Shown here piece by piece: positions 46,936 to 58,953 of a DNA stretch of 64,000 bases (positions are counted from its first letter, which is position 1; each line of letters starts with the position of its first letter). Under the pieces are notes generated by a model. It was not told the origin of the DNA, did no database searches, and saw nothing but the letters and a program-made list of their open reading frames with translations. A program made the translations under genes and the position numbers. Source of the stretch: Steromphala cineraria (Eukaryota > Mollusca > Gastropoda > Trochida > Trochidae); the NCBI GenBank assembly GCA_916613615.1, contig OU744725.1, forward strand, positions 57,110,575 through 57,174,574. Direction: 5' to 3'.

Positions 46936-47147
46936 CAGCGACGAGGAACGGTTTAAGGATTTCCCCTCGATTGCAGGCAAAGGTAATGATGTTTTGAAGT
47001 GATTTTAAAATTCGTGTTTAAAACTATCGTCTTTCAGACGAAGTTTTAAATTAAACTTTTGCTTGCCGATACGAAAATGACCTCTATTTTCGCCTAAAAT
47101 GTCTCCTTACGGAAATCACGGAAATTACGGAATGTCTCTTATATATA

Positions 47148-47241
47148 TAGCGCCTTCGGCGCTACACGTGCCGTAGGCACGTGAACTGCCGAAGGCAGTA
47201 AGCACGCGCCTTCGGCGCGTGCACGCGCCGTAGGCGCGTGC
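47148..47241. repeat. Cluster of five GC-rich hairpins
   Basis: Five perfect palindromes with 3-nt centres follow each other in 94 bp: TAGCGCC-TTC-GGCGCTA (47148-47164), CACGTGCC-GTA-GGCACGTG (47165-47183), ACTGCC-GAA-GGCAGT (47185-47199), GCACGCGCC-TTC-GGCGCGTGC (47202-47222) and GCACGCGCC-GTA-GGCGCGTGC (47221-47241). All share the core GCC-NNN-GGC. It lies about 45 bp inside the right end of the 1860-bp element. Confidence 0.95.
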
Positions 47242-47649
47242 TTTTACATACTTCCGGTTTATTTGGTGAGGGATTCTAAAGGTGCTCCCAATGTTTAATA
47301 AAAAGTATTTACATTATGGGATAAGGTACTTTAATCAGAAATCACTGCATTTTGTTATTTGCATTTATTAAATTGGGCATTTTGATGTTACATTAAGAAA
47401 GGAAAGTCTTTATTGATGTGAAAGAATTCTTATTCTAAAAACTAGCATTAAACGTGATAAATATCTAACATATTACCGACTTTTAACCAAAATTGGCTCA
47501 CTCGAAAACAGTATTCGTATAGCGTTTCGACAAAAAGGATATATATATGTAGAGTGAATGTATATAAATGCATACATTTGTGCTTATATAAAATCAATTC
47601 GTTTCATTTAGGTTGAAGACGTAGATACCTGTATCTGTAACAGACATGT

Positions 47650-48425
47650 ATTTTACACCCCCATCCCCATCCAATCTGCTCCCTATCGCAATCCGAAAAC
47701 AAATTTCTCCATACCCAAAGTATTCTTCTCCCTCATCCCCACCCAACTTTCTCATATCCCCACCCAACTTTCTCTTATCCCCACCCAACTTTCTCATATC
47801 TCCACTCAATCTACTGTCAGTCCCGACCCAATCGTCTCCTTATCCCCATCCCAAACCAATCATCTCCCAACTCGAAGTAATCTTTTCCCTTATCCCCACC
47901 CAAAGTCCTTCCCCAACCAAACCCTATCTTCTCCTCATCAAACCCAATCTTTTCCCAACTCAGCCAATTCGTCTTCCCTTCCCTACGTATTCTTCGAATT
48001 TTCCCCACCCCCATTCAATCTTCTCCCCAATCTTTCCCCCATTCCAGTCTTATCTACTCCCCATCCCACGTAATCGTCTTCCCATCCAACCTAAACTCTC
48101 CAACCCCACCAATCTTCTCCCCATTTCATCAAATCTCCTCATCTCCATCGAATCATTTCCAAATCCGACCCAATCTTCAACCCATCACCATCAACCTTCT
48201 TTCCTTCCCTGCCCAACCGCCCCACTCCCCCATCCCAACTAATCTCCCCATCGAAAATCTTCTCTCCCTCCCCACCCAATTTACTCCCCTTCACTACCCA
48301 AGCTTCCCCCAGCCCAACTAATCCTCCCATCTTCGATTTCTCCCCATCCCCACTCAATATTCTCAGAAACCCAAACCCAACATCCCCCCTTCCCAACCTT
48401 ATCTTTTCCCCTCTCCAAGATCATA
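47650..48425. repeat. Polypyrimidine tract, D2 (full length)
   Basis: About 775 bp of plus-strand pyrimidines. It includes a clearer tandem section of about 22 bp (CCCACCCAACTTTCTCATAT repeated three to four times near 47738-47810) and the degenerate CCCCATCC section shared with D1. The 198-codon ORF here is Pro/Ser/Leu-rich repeat translation. Confidence 0.85.
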
Positions 48426-48481
48426 GTACAGTATGAATATATATCACTGTCGTGTATTCGGTATGGAGGGGACTTTTCAAA

Positions 48482-48508
48482 ATGGTGGACGGGACAGGTC
48501 AACAGAGG
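48482..48508 (+). other. Exon-like ATGGTGGAC cassette, D2
   Basis: Same as 42827-42853; the ATG, GTAGGT donor-like site and spacing are unchanged. Confidence 0.3.
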
Positions 48509-51500
48509 TAGGTGTCTGCTTTCATTGCTCCCTTCTCCTAATCGTTGAGGTATAGGTGGTCACCTTTAACAGTGGTAATCAGGAATAGAATTTTGAATAC
48601 ATACCTTATGGGTTTTGGTTCACAAACTGCAATAATTTTGCGTATTTAAGATGTCAAGTTGATGTTTATCTCACTTTCATGTTCGTAGCGGAGAGGAGAC
48701 TTTTAAATGCTTTTTTTCATGCCCTTTACGACTTTGAATCTCGTACATATTGTCGCGCATATCAGTGTTTGGTTATAATAAAGATTTCTGTACAACTTGA
48801 CCTGATTTGGTTCAGAAACTACGAAGTTATTGACTAAATAACAAATCAACATGGCAGCGGAGTGGACTCGTCGAATAATCAGCGGAGCGGACCCAGAAGG
48901 TCGGGTAGGGAGAGGACATTTTTGGATATGGAGGGGACACATTTGGATAGGGAGGGGACATCATTTTCAAATTGTACTGTAGTTGAGACAATACCCATGG
49001 TAATACACAAACTCCTTTGTAAAGTTAGCCAAATGAAACCCACAGAAGACCTAATCTAGTTTCATAAGAATTATCATCAACCTTTTCATTTACAAATGAT
49101 TGAAACAGAGGTTTCTCTTTTCTTTTGCAGAACTTATCTGGAGAAATCAAAATAACCAAAATCTTAATGTCCCAGAATAAAGATACAAAACCAAGGGGTG
49201 AAAAAAGCGTCCTTGTTTCATAAGAATTATTTCGTGGGGCGTCAGTTCTTGTAATGTCATGACTTGAATTACCTCGTAGAATTTTATGAGAATTAATTAA
49301 ACTTTCTTTAAATACTTGCCATGATGAAAAGAACAAAAAACCACCTCAAATATTATATCTAATATCGCGACAATATTGCCTTGAGAACAAATGAAAGGTA
49401 AATATAAACGCGTTATATTCAGATTAATTGTCATAAAGTGTTGTCTTACCTATCAGCAAGCACAGAAGATAAATGTCAATTTTTTTTCAAAATTTGAATT
49501 CTACTTGATTAATCATATGCTTGTAAAGGATAAGTTTCAGATTTAGCTTTGTAAGTGCAGCGTTAAGTACATATCATTTTGAAAGCAAAATTCGAGATAG
49601 TTAAAGTCATGTCCTTCCTCAAAACGTAACGATAAAAACTAAACAAATGTATACCCATCAAAAAAGATACGCATAGTTGTTTTTTAATTGTTTGGATTTG
49701 TTTTTAAAAAAAATCTTTTATGGCTTCAATGCAAAAACGGAGAAATGTTTTGCTAATTCGTTCGTTTAAGAACTAATAACAGTTTGGCAAAATTGTAGGA
49801 AGGGCAAAGCTTGTTGAAGTAATTATTGTTTTAAATTTCATTATTCATTTCATGAAATGAGGACTTTCTGGATAATGTCGAAGTGTCGAAAATGGAAACC
49901 GTAATTCAAATTAAAACTTCATTTTCAAAATGTCCAGTTGTCTGAAATTGGAATATTTATATGAGAACACTATTTAGTAATTTGGGTCCTTTTTTCCAGA
50001 CCCATTTTCGACAAGAAGATGGTAAAACTTGTGCGAAAGGGTGCCCCAAGTTCAAAATTCCACATCCAGGTAAATTTTTTAACAGATCACTGTTTTGTGA
50101 AAAAAGGTTGACCAAACTTTAGTTTGCCTGAAGTGTATATTTGACCAAGAGGGCCAAATATCGGCCCTGTTTTGAGAGACTTCGAAATGTGCAATCGCCG
50201 TCAATGGTGTTTTAAAACAGGAGGGTCAATCTTTTTATCTTTAGGAAATTATTGTTTGATGATGAGGCACAATTTCATCCAAATCTGTGAGATGAAAAAC
50301 AGAGTTCTCAGTATTGTTTACTGCCGTTAAATTGGACATTTGACCTTTAATTTTATTTGAAAGGTCAATAGATTCGGTTGAGAGGGTTTGCCAATGTAAG
50401 AAATAATATCCAGCACGTAGGCCTGCTTAACTAGTTGTTTTAGTAGACCTAGTAAAACTTACACCAACAACATCAACGAACGTCAAAGAAAGGGACTTTT
50501 AAAGTAAGATGGCGTTCATTAACTTACAGCACGCTGCAACTTTATCGAGATCAAGGTCAAATTACTGCAAAAATCTCTCAAACACAAGATCTAAAGCCCT
50601 TTAGAATGTAAATGTTTATTGACAATGACATGCACGTCAACGTCACATTACATTTTAGACGCTCCAATACAACGCAATGCGGGAAGGGTGGGGAAGAACT
50701 TTGTAAAAGAAACTTGTTTACCTTTTCCAGTAATATGTCAATCAAGAATTGCTTTAAATAATAACAAAACAATAAAATGCCTTTGGCACCAAAGTTTGGA
50801 CAAATAACAGACACGAACAGAGCAAAATACTTATGACGACGTATTTGTCAAACCTTTGTTTACAGTTTTGTTAAAATTCACATTCTTACAATTAATATGT
50901 GTAGTATTTTTGCTCCCAACTAAAAGTCATATATTCTAAGAAACATGGCACATGAGTATATTTCAAAATTGAACTTGTACATGAGAACATGCATTTACGA
51001 GTGTTTCTTTGAAATATTTGAAGGATACTCTTCCATCTGCTACAAAGCAACAGTTATACAATGAAATAATTGCAACAACAGTATTTACTAGATGACGCAA
51101 TTTTTAATACTATTATTTATACCATAAAGAGGTTCTTGTCAAGAAAACATTGCTGTTATGTGTAAGCCACTTTACAATTATTGTACAATTCCCTGTACCT
51201 GTATGTTGCTGAAGTCCAACCAAGACACTACAAGCAACTAGAATAGCGTTTGCAGGACAACGCTCTCCCTAAGCAGCCCAGAACCTGGTAGGTTTCGCCT
51301 TATTCAAAACCTCGGTTAATTTGGGGATTTTCTAGGTTATGTTACAAAACTTTGATCCTAAATGTGAACAGGACTAAAGATTTCCTATGGGGGACAAATT
51401 TAAATTTTAGATCTCTGATTTTGATATTTGATAAAAAGTGAACTAAACTCTTACGTGTCTAATTTGGAATACCCGGAAACAATTTTGTAATTATTAAAGT

Positions 51501-51721
51501 GTTGATGTTTTAGGAAGATTTTGCAACAATACATGTTGCCTATGTTGTGAACTTGATGTGACCTTGACCTTGATTGACTGTAGCGTAAACCCTCTCAACA
51601 TTTTTCACTATCTACAGATTATGTTAAGTGAGGGCTTCACGGCAAAACATTTCGGTACTTATTTTCTAGAAACTGTCCATTTTACTGATGTTCTGTATAA
51701 TGTTGAACAGGGGAAAGTTAA

Positions 51722-52066
51722 AGGGGCAGTAGCACGTTTTTAGGGGGAATATAAGGTGATGTCAAGAACATGAAAATTAATGGTTCCAATTGAAAGACAA
51801 TGTATTTAAACTAAATGGAGCAGTAATAATTCAAATATATAACGTAAAGTTTAGCCATGCGATTCCTTTTTCTTACACAAAAAGGTGTTCACACAAAATG
51901 GCCGCCAATGGATTTGATATGAATCTTCATACTTTGTCCTCTGACTATGGATGATTGGCTTGTCTAATGAGATTTTTGACACTGTCAAAATATTACATTT
52001 AGCATAAACTTATAATTATCAGTGAACATTTTAAAATATAAAATTATCAAAAAACGTGCTAACTGA
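51722..52066. mobile_element. TTAA MITE at the C3/A3 junction
   Basis: Begins AGGGGCAGTAGCACGTTTTT after TTAA (51718-51721). The right end has decayed to ACGTGCTAACTG. C1 shows the unoccupied neighbourhood GGTAAAGCTACCCC near 11508. The A1 fragment (43-326) is its counterpart. Confidence 0.8.
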
Positions 52067-53089
52067 GGGAACATATTACAAAACCTTTGAACCAATGTAA
52101 ATCTTACAAATGTTCCTAAAATCACTATTGAAATTCAAGCCTTTTGTCATAACGACGTAGTATACAATAATTGACTACACCTACGACAAACATCCATAAA
52201 GTCAATTGCCTTTTGAAATCACACTTGATCTCGTAATGAATAGGGCGAAAAATAAAAAGTGTCTCTTGTCAAATTGTCGTTGATATATGAGCAGTCGCTA
52301 GGACAGGTTCAACGTGGAAACATCACGATTTGACAGAGATCACTTACATCTAGTCAGCCTTTATCACTTGAAACACACAAAAAAGACATTGAGACAATAC
52401 TGTTGAGAGATTTGTTTTCAATGACGTTTTGATGGATGATTTAGGGCAAAGGATTTTATTAAAGCCTTTAGCTTACAAACGTGTAAGGAATCTGTGTTTG
52501 CGATACTTTGTTATATAACTTAAAGTGGTTATCAAATTTTGAATTTAAAATATAGATTTCTTTTTGTTTTACGTAAAAAAGGACTTAACGAGCAAGTTAA
52601 CTCAAGTACAAAAATAATCCCTGAAAAATTGTATAACATCAACTTTGTAAAAAAAAATTATAATCCTTATTTTGGATAATACAACTTTTTACGATCATTT
52701 AAATATCATAGTCGTTAGTACCGGGAAAATAGGTTCTGAATAATCTATTTTGCTTATTTGAAATGTGAAACTTTACTTTAATAAAACATTCTATATTTAC
52801 TTGAACTTTAATTTCAGTTTTAATGATCTTGAAGACTTAATCGTTGTACCCAGACGGTAATAGGAACTCTCATTTCAATCCATGTTGCTAAATTGACTCT
52901 GGCATGATCATATGCATGAAATGAAGACCCACACTATTAAATGTTATTAAATATCAACCAAGAAATGAAACTGGCTCGAAACTCGTGTACTATGTTTGTA
53001 CTGACTACGTTATTGTAGTTTAATTACTACTTTCATTTCACACAATCGAGTGATCGTGAGATAGCTTAATTTTCAACAACAAGAACTTT

Positions 53090-53600
53090 ATTTGTATATC
53101 AGGCCTCGTGGCCGAAAGAACAATATTTTCAGTATACATTTGTATATGCATCGTTTTGCACATATACAGGCGACATTTCCATAAATTTACACAGGTAGAT
53201 TTCGTTTTAAATACAATGCAAGATTTGTTATTTGTTATACATTTTTAGTTGAAAGTAACAGTGTGAATTTCTCTGGAGTTGGATATGTATAAAAATAGTA
53301 TGGTATAAACTGTTGTCTGCTTGAGAATAGTATGGACATTCTAATAACAAATGAAATTCATCTTCAACTACATTATAATTACATTTCGTACATCTGATCA
53401 AGGCTTCATCAATATTAATATTGTATCGACGTTGTTGAATATTAAATTTATGACTTGAGCATCGACATTTACATAGACTGCGGATTAAGTCTTTATGTTG
53501 AGATAGCTTACCTATAGTATAGGAGACATTTATCCATCAAAACACTTATACGCTTCACTGATAAACTAAGCGATAGTAAATTAATTGTAAACTCGCCAAT
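53090..53600 (-). pseudogene. LINE ORF2 C-terminal relic (block A copy 3)
   Basis: Same relic as 1355-1880, with its own substitutions (for example CGACATTTACATAGACTGCG). CTKCN and EDEFHF remain readable on the minus strand. Non-functional. Confidence 0.5.
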
Positions 53601-54347
53601 GTGTGCCTCAAAGTTGTGATAATAAATCGTCAAAACGAATACAAAATTGCTCTATATTTTAAAAATATTTTTCACCATATAAACTATAAGTCGATATAAT
53701 ATCTGTGGAACTGAGCTTATTATTGTTGTAAAATAATTGATCGTACATGTAAGTTGTTGGCGTTTTACAATAAAGGGGCAGTAGTAAGTTTTTTTATCTG
53801 ACTCTACATCTGTGTACATTACGTTTGTGCACTTTTGTGCAAGTTTAATGTAATTTGTGATGCTAATGAGCCATCGTAGCAATGCTAAAACAAAACGAAT
53901 TATGTTTAGACTTCACCATGGAAGTTTAGATTCGTTGTACCGTAACATATTTGTATGTGCTATTCAAGTTCATAATCAACCGTTTTTTGGCAGATCATTT
54001 AAGTGACAAAAGGTCAAAATTTCGGGAACTCGTTTTTCATTTTTCTCTACTCAATTCTTCATAAGTGATAAATAGCTTTTACCAAATGTCGGATGTGTCT
54101 CTTAGCATGAAGATAAAGAAACTCTGCTGATGTGTTTCTCAGAAATCGATCCGGGATATTAAAGTCGAAATTGAATAAATTTGACCTCTCCTGTCTATTT
54201 CATAGTGACACACTTGCAACATTTGCATCAACAACCAAAAACTAACATATTTATTACATAATGGTTAATAAGTGACACGTATATCATAGCTCCATTGTGT
54301 GCACTCGTAGTACTGTCGTGAACCCGATAGGGAATGGACTAACCAAG

Positions 54348-54374
54348 ATGGCGGACGAAACAAATCAACCAAGG
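54348..54374 (+). other. Exon-like ATGGCGGAC cassette, block A copy 3
   Basis: ATGGCGGACGAAACAAATCA is followed by ACCAAG and GTAGGG. Compared with A1 it has a 5-bp insertion (AACCA) before the donor, so the downstream phase differs from A1. Confidence 0.3.
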
Positions 54375-54767
54375 TAGGGGTCTGCTTTCAGTGCTCCTTT
54401 CTCCTACATGTAATCGTCAAAGTTTAGATTGTCACCTTTAATATCGAGAACACGACAGTGGTAGTACAACAACCAAATTGTTAGTTATACAACACCCAGA
54501 AATGAAAGACTTTCCATCAACCCTTGTCATGACAAAATATAAAACAGTAGGTGCCACAATCTTTGTTACAGTAACAGTTTGGCAAAAACTTTCAATTTCA
54601 AATAACGACACACAATGATGAGACAACTTTTATTCTCTTTTGACGTTTCTGGTATTTTGTTTACTACAAATTTGAAAAGTACTGTTGCCGGAATACTTTA
54701 CTGTCTGTCGGTGTAGCCGCTTGGACCAGAGTAGTAATGGTGCCAATTTCTTCATTTTGGCGGAGAG

Positions 54768-55359
54768 CATTCTCTCCCCATAGAGGCATATCAGTCATAC
54801 CTGAATTAGCCTCTGTTCTATTTCGGCTAATACATGGGATAGAAAGGTAGAAATCTGATTGGAGGCAATCGAAGTTAGTTGTGCAATCAGCGACGCCGTT
54901 TCAAAAGTAGTCATTCACAAAACCTCGGGCATCTCCCTGTGGTTCGTCAAAGCAAACATCCAGGGGAGGTAATTCTTTCTTTTACAAACCATCGCTTTTT
55001 ACCTTCTCGTTAGTTATTATTTGGTTGATTAGTAAAATAAAATCTATCATAAAACCAATAATAATTTACACAATTATAAAACAGTTTCTATCTAAGGAAA
55101 ATCCCTATCCATATCTGATTTTCGAATAGTTTCCCTCTCACACTGTTATTGTAAAATAAACATAAAGACATAATATTTTCCATTTCACTATACGACCGTT
55201 AAAAACTCCCCAACTCATGGATATCCAAAATGTGTTTTCATTGACTGCAAATAAGGGAGATAACTTTTTGTCGCTAGGGCAATCTGCCGGAACCGCAGGA
55301 TCTTGGCGTAATAGAACAGAGGTTTGCTCGCACTGAGCTGCCTCTGTGGGAAGAGAATG
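54768..55359. mobile_element. MULE-like MITE, long form with 9-bp duplication
   Basis: 592 bp between CATTCTCTCCCCATAGAGGC and CTCTGTGGGAAGAGAATG. Flanks GGCGGAGAG (54759-54767) and GGCAGATAG (55360-55368) agree at 7 of 9. A1 has the unoccupied GGCAGAGAA. The interior is about 230 bp longer than in the 358-bp form, so the family includes at least two sizes. Confidence 0.7.
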
Positions 55360-55434
55360 GGCAGATAGATGACACCAATATTTCTATCCCCTCTTTACAC
55401 AGACCAAACAGCCACAGGACTCTTTTCCGTTTAA

Positions 55435-55787
55435 AGGGGCAGTAGCACGTTTTTAGGGGGAATAAAAGGTGATGTCAGGATAATAAAAATTAATGACCTC
55501 AATTGAAAGACAATGTATTTAAACTAAATGGAGTAGTAATAATTCAAATATATAATGTAAAGTTTAGTCACGGATTCCTTTTTCTTACACAAAATGAATT
55601 ATAGGTGTTCACACAAAATGGCCGCCAATGGATTTTATGTGAATCTTCATACTTTGTCGTCTGACTATGGATGATTGGTTTGTGTAATGAGATTTTTGTC
55701 ACTGTCAAAATAATACCTTTAGCATTTACTTACAAATATCAGTGAAAAAATTAAAATATAAAATTATCAAAAACGTGCTACTGCCCC
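55435..55787. mobile_element. TTAA MITE, complete reference copy
   Basis: 353 bp from AGGGGCAGTAGCACGTTTTT to AAACGTGCTACTGCCCC, flanked by TTAA (55431-55434 and 55788-55791). A1 has the empty site GTTTAAAGGGTG (TTAA at 3263-3266). No ORF. TTAA duplication suggests a piggyBac-type mobiliser; the terminal bases are not the usual CCC, so this is inference. Confidence 0.9.
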
Positions 55788-55999
55788 TTAAAAGGATGAA
55801 CATTCTTATCTCCATATTAGACGACCTGTTTGTGGATCCGCAAAACGCCCTGCAAAAGATTTGTTACGATTTGTGGTAATGATAAAATCAATTATGTAGA
55901 AATCGAGAATACTTTCGGAAGCATAAATACATAATGAACTGTACTGCAGTAATGTTATCCCCCTCATTCTATTGATGACGAATGTGCTATATAATGATA

Positions 56000-56212
56000 T
56001 AAAGAGAATATTTATATGGCGCCTTTCAACGTCCTAAGATATGTTTAAAGTGCTTCCCATCATTACCCTGAGGATTGTACCTTCACAGCTGCTATCAGTT
56101 GCTAGTCACGACCATATACAGGTCAGTACATCCTGTTTTAGGTATCCATTTTAACAGCTGGGTGAACTGAGTGCAATGTGGATGAAGAGCCTTGCCCAAG
56201 GACACAACACAG
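56000..56212. repeat. GCGCC-type interspersed repeat, better preserved
   Basis: Reads AATATTTATATGGCGCCTTT, then CAAAGTGCTT-like text and, further on, CAGCTGGGTGAACTGAGTGC and GCCTTGCCCAAGGACACAAC. Matches 3462-3692. Resembles a widespread aquatic invertebrate repeat (recollection). Confidence 0.5.
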
Positions 56213-56889
56213 AATAATTTGCTGGGACATAGTTCAACAAATAACTCCTAACCCACAGTCCTAATCATAAACGACATATTTTGCTGGGTGAAAAATGACT
56301 TGATTTAACGGTACTGTTCCAAAATTAATATTTAAAATGTTAATCACATAATCAGGGACAGAAATCTCATGAAAATCTCAGGATGAAAATTAAATTACAC
56401 TACAAACCATTTAACATTTAAAGTAATAATTATGGTAATGAATTTAATAATCTCGCAAATTCATCCCAAACTGCCAAAGGAAATTGGTTAGTAAATTAAA
56501 AGGTCAAGTATATCTAATCACTTTTTATATAGTCATTAAATAGTTTAAATACTATATTCTTTATAATATAATATATAAAAAAAACTATGACCATTGATGG
56601 TAGAGGCTTTTTTTTTTTTTACAGTAGGAGTAATTTCCATAAATAATCATAATAAATAAATAAATAAAAAATTAGAATTGAACACAAATCATCCAAAAAT
56701 TAAAAGAACTATTTTAGTCAACACTTCATTAGCTTTCAAGAAAAAGATAAAAACAATAGATTGCCCTAATATGCCACCGTGCAATATATTCTCTACATAA
56801 ACAATCAGGAAATACTGCTGAATGAATGAATTGAAACGGCGATGTAAAATGAAATGTTAAGGATGTCGATCGTTTTTTTTCTCCAAAGA

Positions 56890-57060
56890 AACAACAGTTC
56901 AATGACCTTAGGTCAATTTGTCTAACTGAATATCAAATGGGAGTTCATCTGCCGATACATGATAACAATATGAATATTTCACTCTTTTCGGTTGACCCTC
57001 TTCAACAGGAAAGTAATCATCTGTCATATGAAAGTCCTTGCTATTACATAGTCATTTTGC
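56890..57060 (-). pseudogene. Unrecognised ORF relic, block A copy 3 (broken)
   Basis: Keeps LCNSKDFHMTDDYFPVEEGQ and part of the DIQLDK stretch. A one-base deletion (GGTCAATTTG for GGTCCAATTTG) and loss of the RNDRTTHF segment destroy the frame. Confidence 0.4.
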
Positions 57061-57341
57061 TGGAATTATTCAATTGGCGTCTAAACAATACCAAAATTAT
57101 ATATTTGCACACAAGGAAAGTAAATAGGGGTAGGGTACGCAGTTGTAGATATCTCATGAAAACAATAGGAAATGTTACCTAAAGCAAAGCAATGTTTTTA
57201 TCAAAGGTAGTACCTTTTAATTGAATGTACCGTATTCAATATATCTGAATTTAATTCCCTTCTCCAGATGATTATAAAATATTCACCTGAAAATTGGCCG
57301 TCAACAGCGAAATTACTTGATTATGATTATTTCTCATAGGA

Positions 57342-57679
57342 CAGTCATGAAATTATGATACAGCCTCTGTTCTAACTCGCCGAAATCCATTTGTTCCGGC
57401 AGTTTACCCTGGCGAAAAAAAAATTGCAACGCAATCCATTTGTATTTTTTAGCAGATAAAAACGCTTCTCGCATAGAGAGGGTGGTTCATGTCTCAATAT
57501 CCTTGCCATGATTCAGTAGCCAAAATGATGATTTTAGAACAGCGTCGCTGATTGCACAACTTAATTTGATTGCCTCCAATCAGGCGTCTCCCATTCTATC
57601 CCACAAACTCGGCGTAATATAACAGAGGCTGTATCAACATTTCATGACTTGATCTTCCTCTGTTGGGAGAGAAAGAATG
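57342..57679. mobile_element. MULE-like MITE, inverted relative to the A2 copy
   Basis: The left arm is partly lost (starts AGTCATGAAATTATGATACA) and the right arm ends CTCTGTTGGGAGAGAAAGAATG. The CCGGCAGTTTACCCTGGCG marker lies near the left arm, opposite to the arrangement at 16014-16151. Confidence 0.65.
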
Positions 57680-58623
57680 CAAAATTTCAGTACCTGTTGC
57701 TATAAGAATGACATACATCAAGGCCGAATTACAGCACTAACAATTAATAAGATTAGAAATCAGCTCAGCTCCAAATACACGAGGATATTTAATTTGATAA
57801 AAATAGATAACATGAACAAAATAATATGTCAGCAAACTGAGACCTTTTAAAATTAAATTCATCACTCACGATCTTGTTAACTTATAAAAAGAAAGAGAAG
57901 AAATCAATTTTTTTAATAGAAAATAACACCTTATGACTTCTCAGTGCTGAAGATGATATGATTGTTTGCGAATTAAAATGTCATTCTATACTATTCTAAA
58001 CAGCCTAAAGACATGATATGTAGGTGCTTATTGAAAAAATGATAATGGATCTCTTCACAAGAAAGAGCCTTAGTTGGATTTAGGACTTTGATATGTATTT
58101 TTTGTTGATGAATGATGTTTAAATATCTCTCAACTTAGAGCTTTTTATTTAGCAGTGACCTCAGCTTTATCTGTAATATTTATTACTTACTATGAATTAT
58201 TCATTAAAATACTTTTAAACAAATCATCATCTTTTTTTTTGTCATCCAAATGCCTCACATCTGCATATATATTTCTAAAACCCGTCAAATGAAAGACTAC
58301 AAAGATAATATTTATGTGCCTTTATGTATGTTAATACATTGGACATACATTTTTTGTAGCTTTTTTAAACCTCCGTTTAGAACAACATTTTAAAATCACA
58401 TTTTATGATAAAAAGTGTAGCTCTCACCTCATTCAAAATCTTGCAACAAGACGTACAAAAAAACAACAAATGTAAGGTCTTTTCATTTGGATTGTGATCG
58501 AATTGAAACAAGACACTACTTACATGAAGTTAGAAATCAGTATACAGAACATTCATGACTGTGGTTTATTATCAAAAGTATTCGAGAGGTTGAAGTATTA
58601 ATTTCAAATGAAGAACTTTTTAA

Positions 58624-58953
58624 AGGGGCAGTAGCACGTTTTAAGGGGGAATATAAGGTGATGTCAGGAAAATGAAAATAAATGACTACAATTGAAATAC
58701 AATATATCTAAACTAAATGAAGCAGTAATATCAAATATATAATATAAAGTTCAGCCATGCGATTCCCTTTTCTTACACAGATTGAATTAAATGTGTTCAT
58801 TCAAAAATCTTTATAATTTGTTCTCTGACTATATATGCATGATCGGTTTGTGAAATGAGATTCTTGACACTATCAAAATAATACATTCAACAATTTCAGT
58901 TATCAGTGAAAAATTAAAAATGTAAAATTTTCAAAAAAACGTACAACTGTACC
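58624..58953. mobile_element. TTAA MITE (B2)
   Basis: Left end AGGGGCAGTAGCACGTTTTA after TTAA (58620-58623); right end ACTGTACC before TTAA (58954-58957). Lacks part of the GGCCGCC interior. Counterpart of 16866-17221. Confidence 0.8.

Larger units (their letters stand above)
45429..47288. mobile_element. 1860-bp TIR element with 8-bp target duplication
   Basis: Flanked by CAATGTTT at 45421-45428 and 47289-47296; E1/D1 gives the empty site with a single CAATGTTT (42230-42237). Termini are GGCCTACCTTTAGAATCCCT and, reversed, GGAGCACCTTTAGAATCCCT, matching at 25 of 28 positions overall. An 8-bp duplication fits hAT, P or Merlin elements; terminal bases do not settle which. Inside are a T-rich stretch, a hairpin followed by T's, an exon-like segment on each strand, a CCAAT/CRE promoter-like region, and a cluster of five GC hairpins. 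No complete transposase. Confidence 0.85.
44716..51716. repeat. Tandem unit E2-D2-C3
   Basis: Second copy of the E-D-C unit. Interrupted at the E/D boundary by the 1860-bp element. D2 keeps about 595 bp (47397-47991) that D1 lacks, and C3 runs its full length to 51716, where it meets block A3 as C1 meets A2. Confidence 0.9.
51717..57341. repeat. Segmental block A, copy 3 (longest)
   Basis: Aligns with A1 and A2. It carries a complete MULE-like MITE (54768-55359) and a complete TTAA MITE (55435-55787); A1 has an empty site for each, and A2 is deleted across the second. Confidence 0.9.

Noticed and set aside
47646..48242. 198-codon ORF, the longest in the window
   Set aside because: It is a translation of the polypyrimidine repeat (Pro/Ser/Leu/Asn only in blocks) and the D1 counterpart is deleted.
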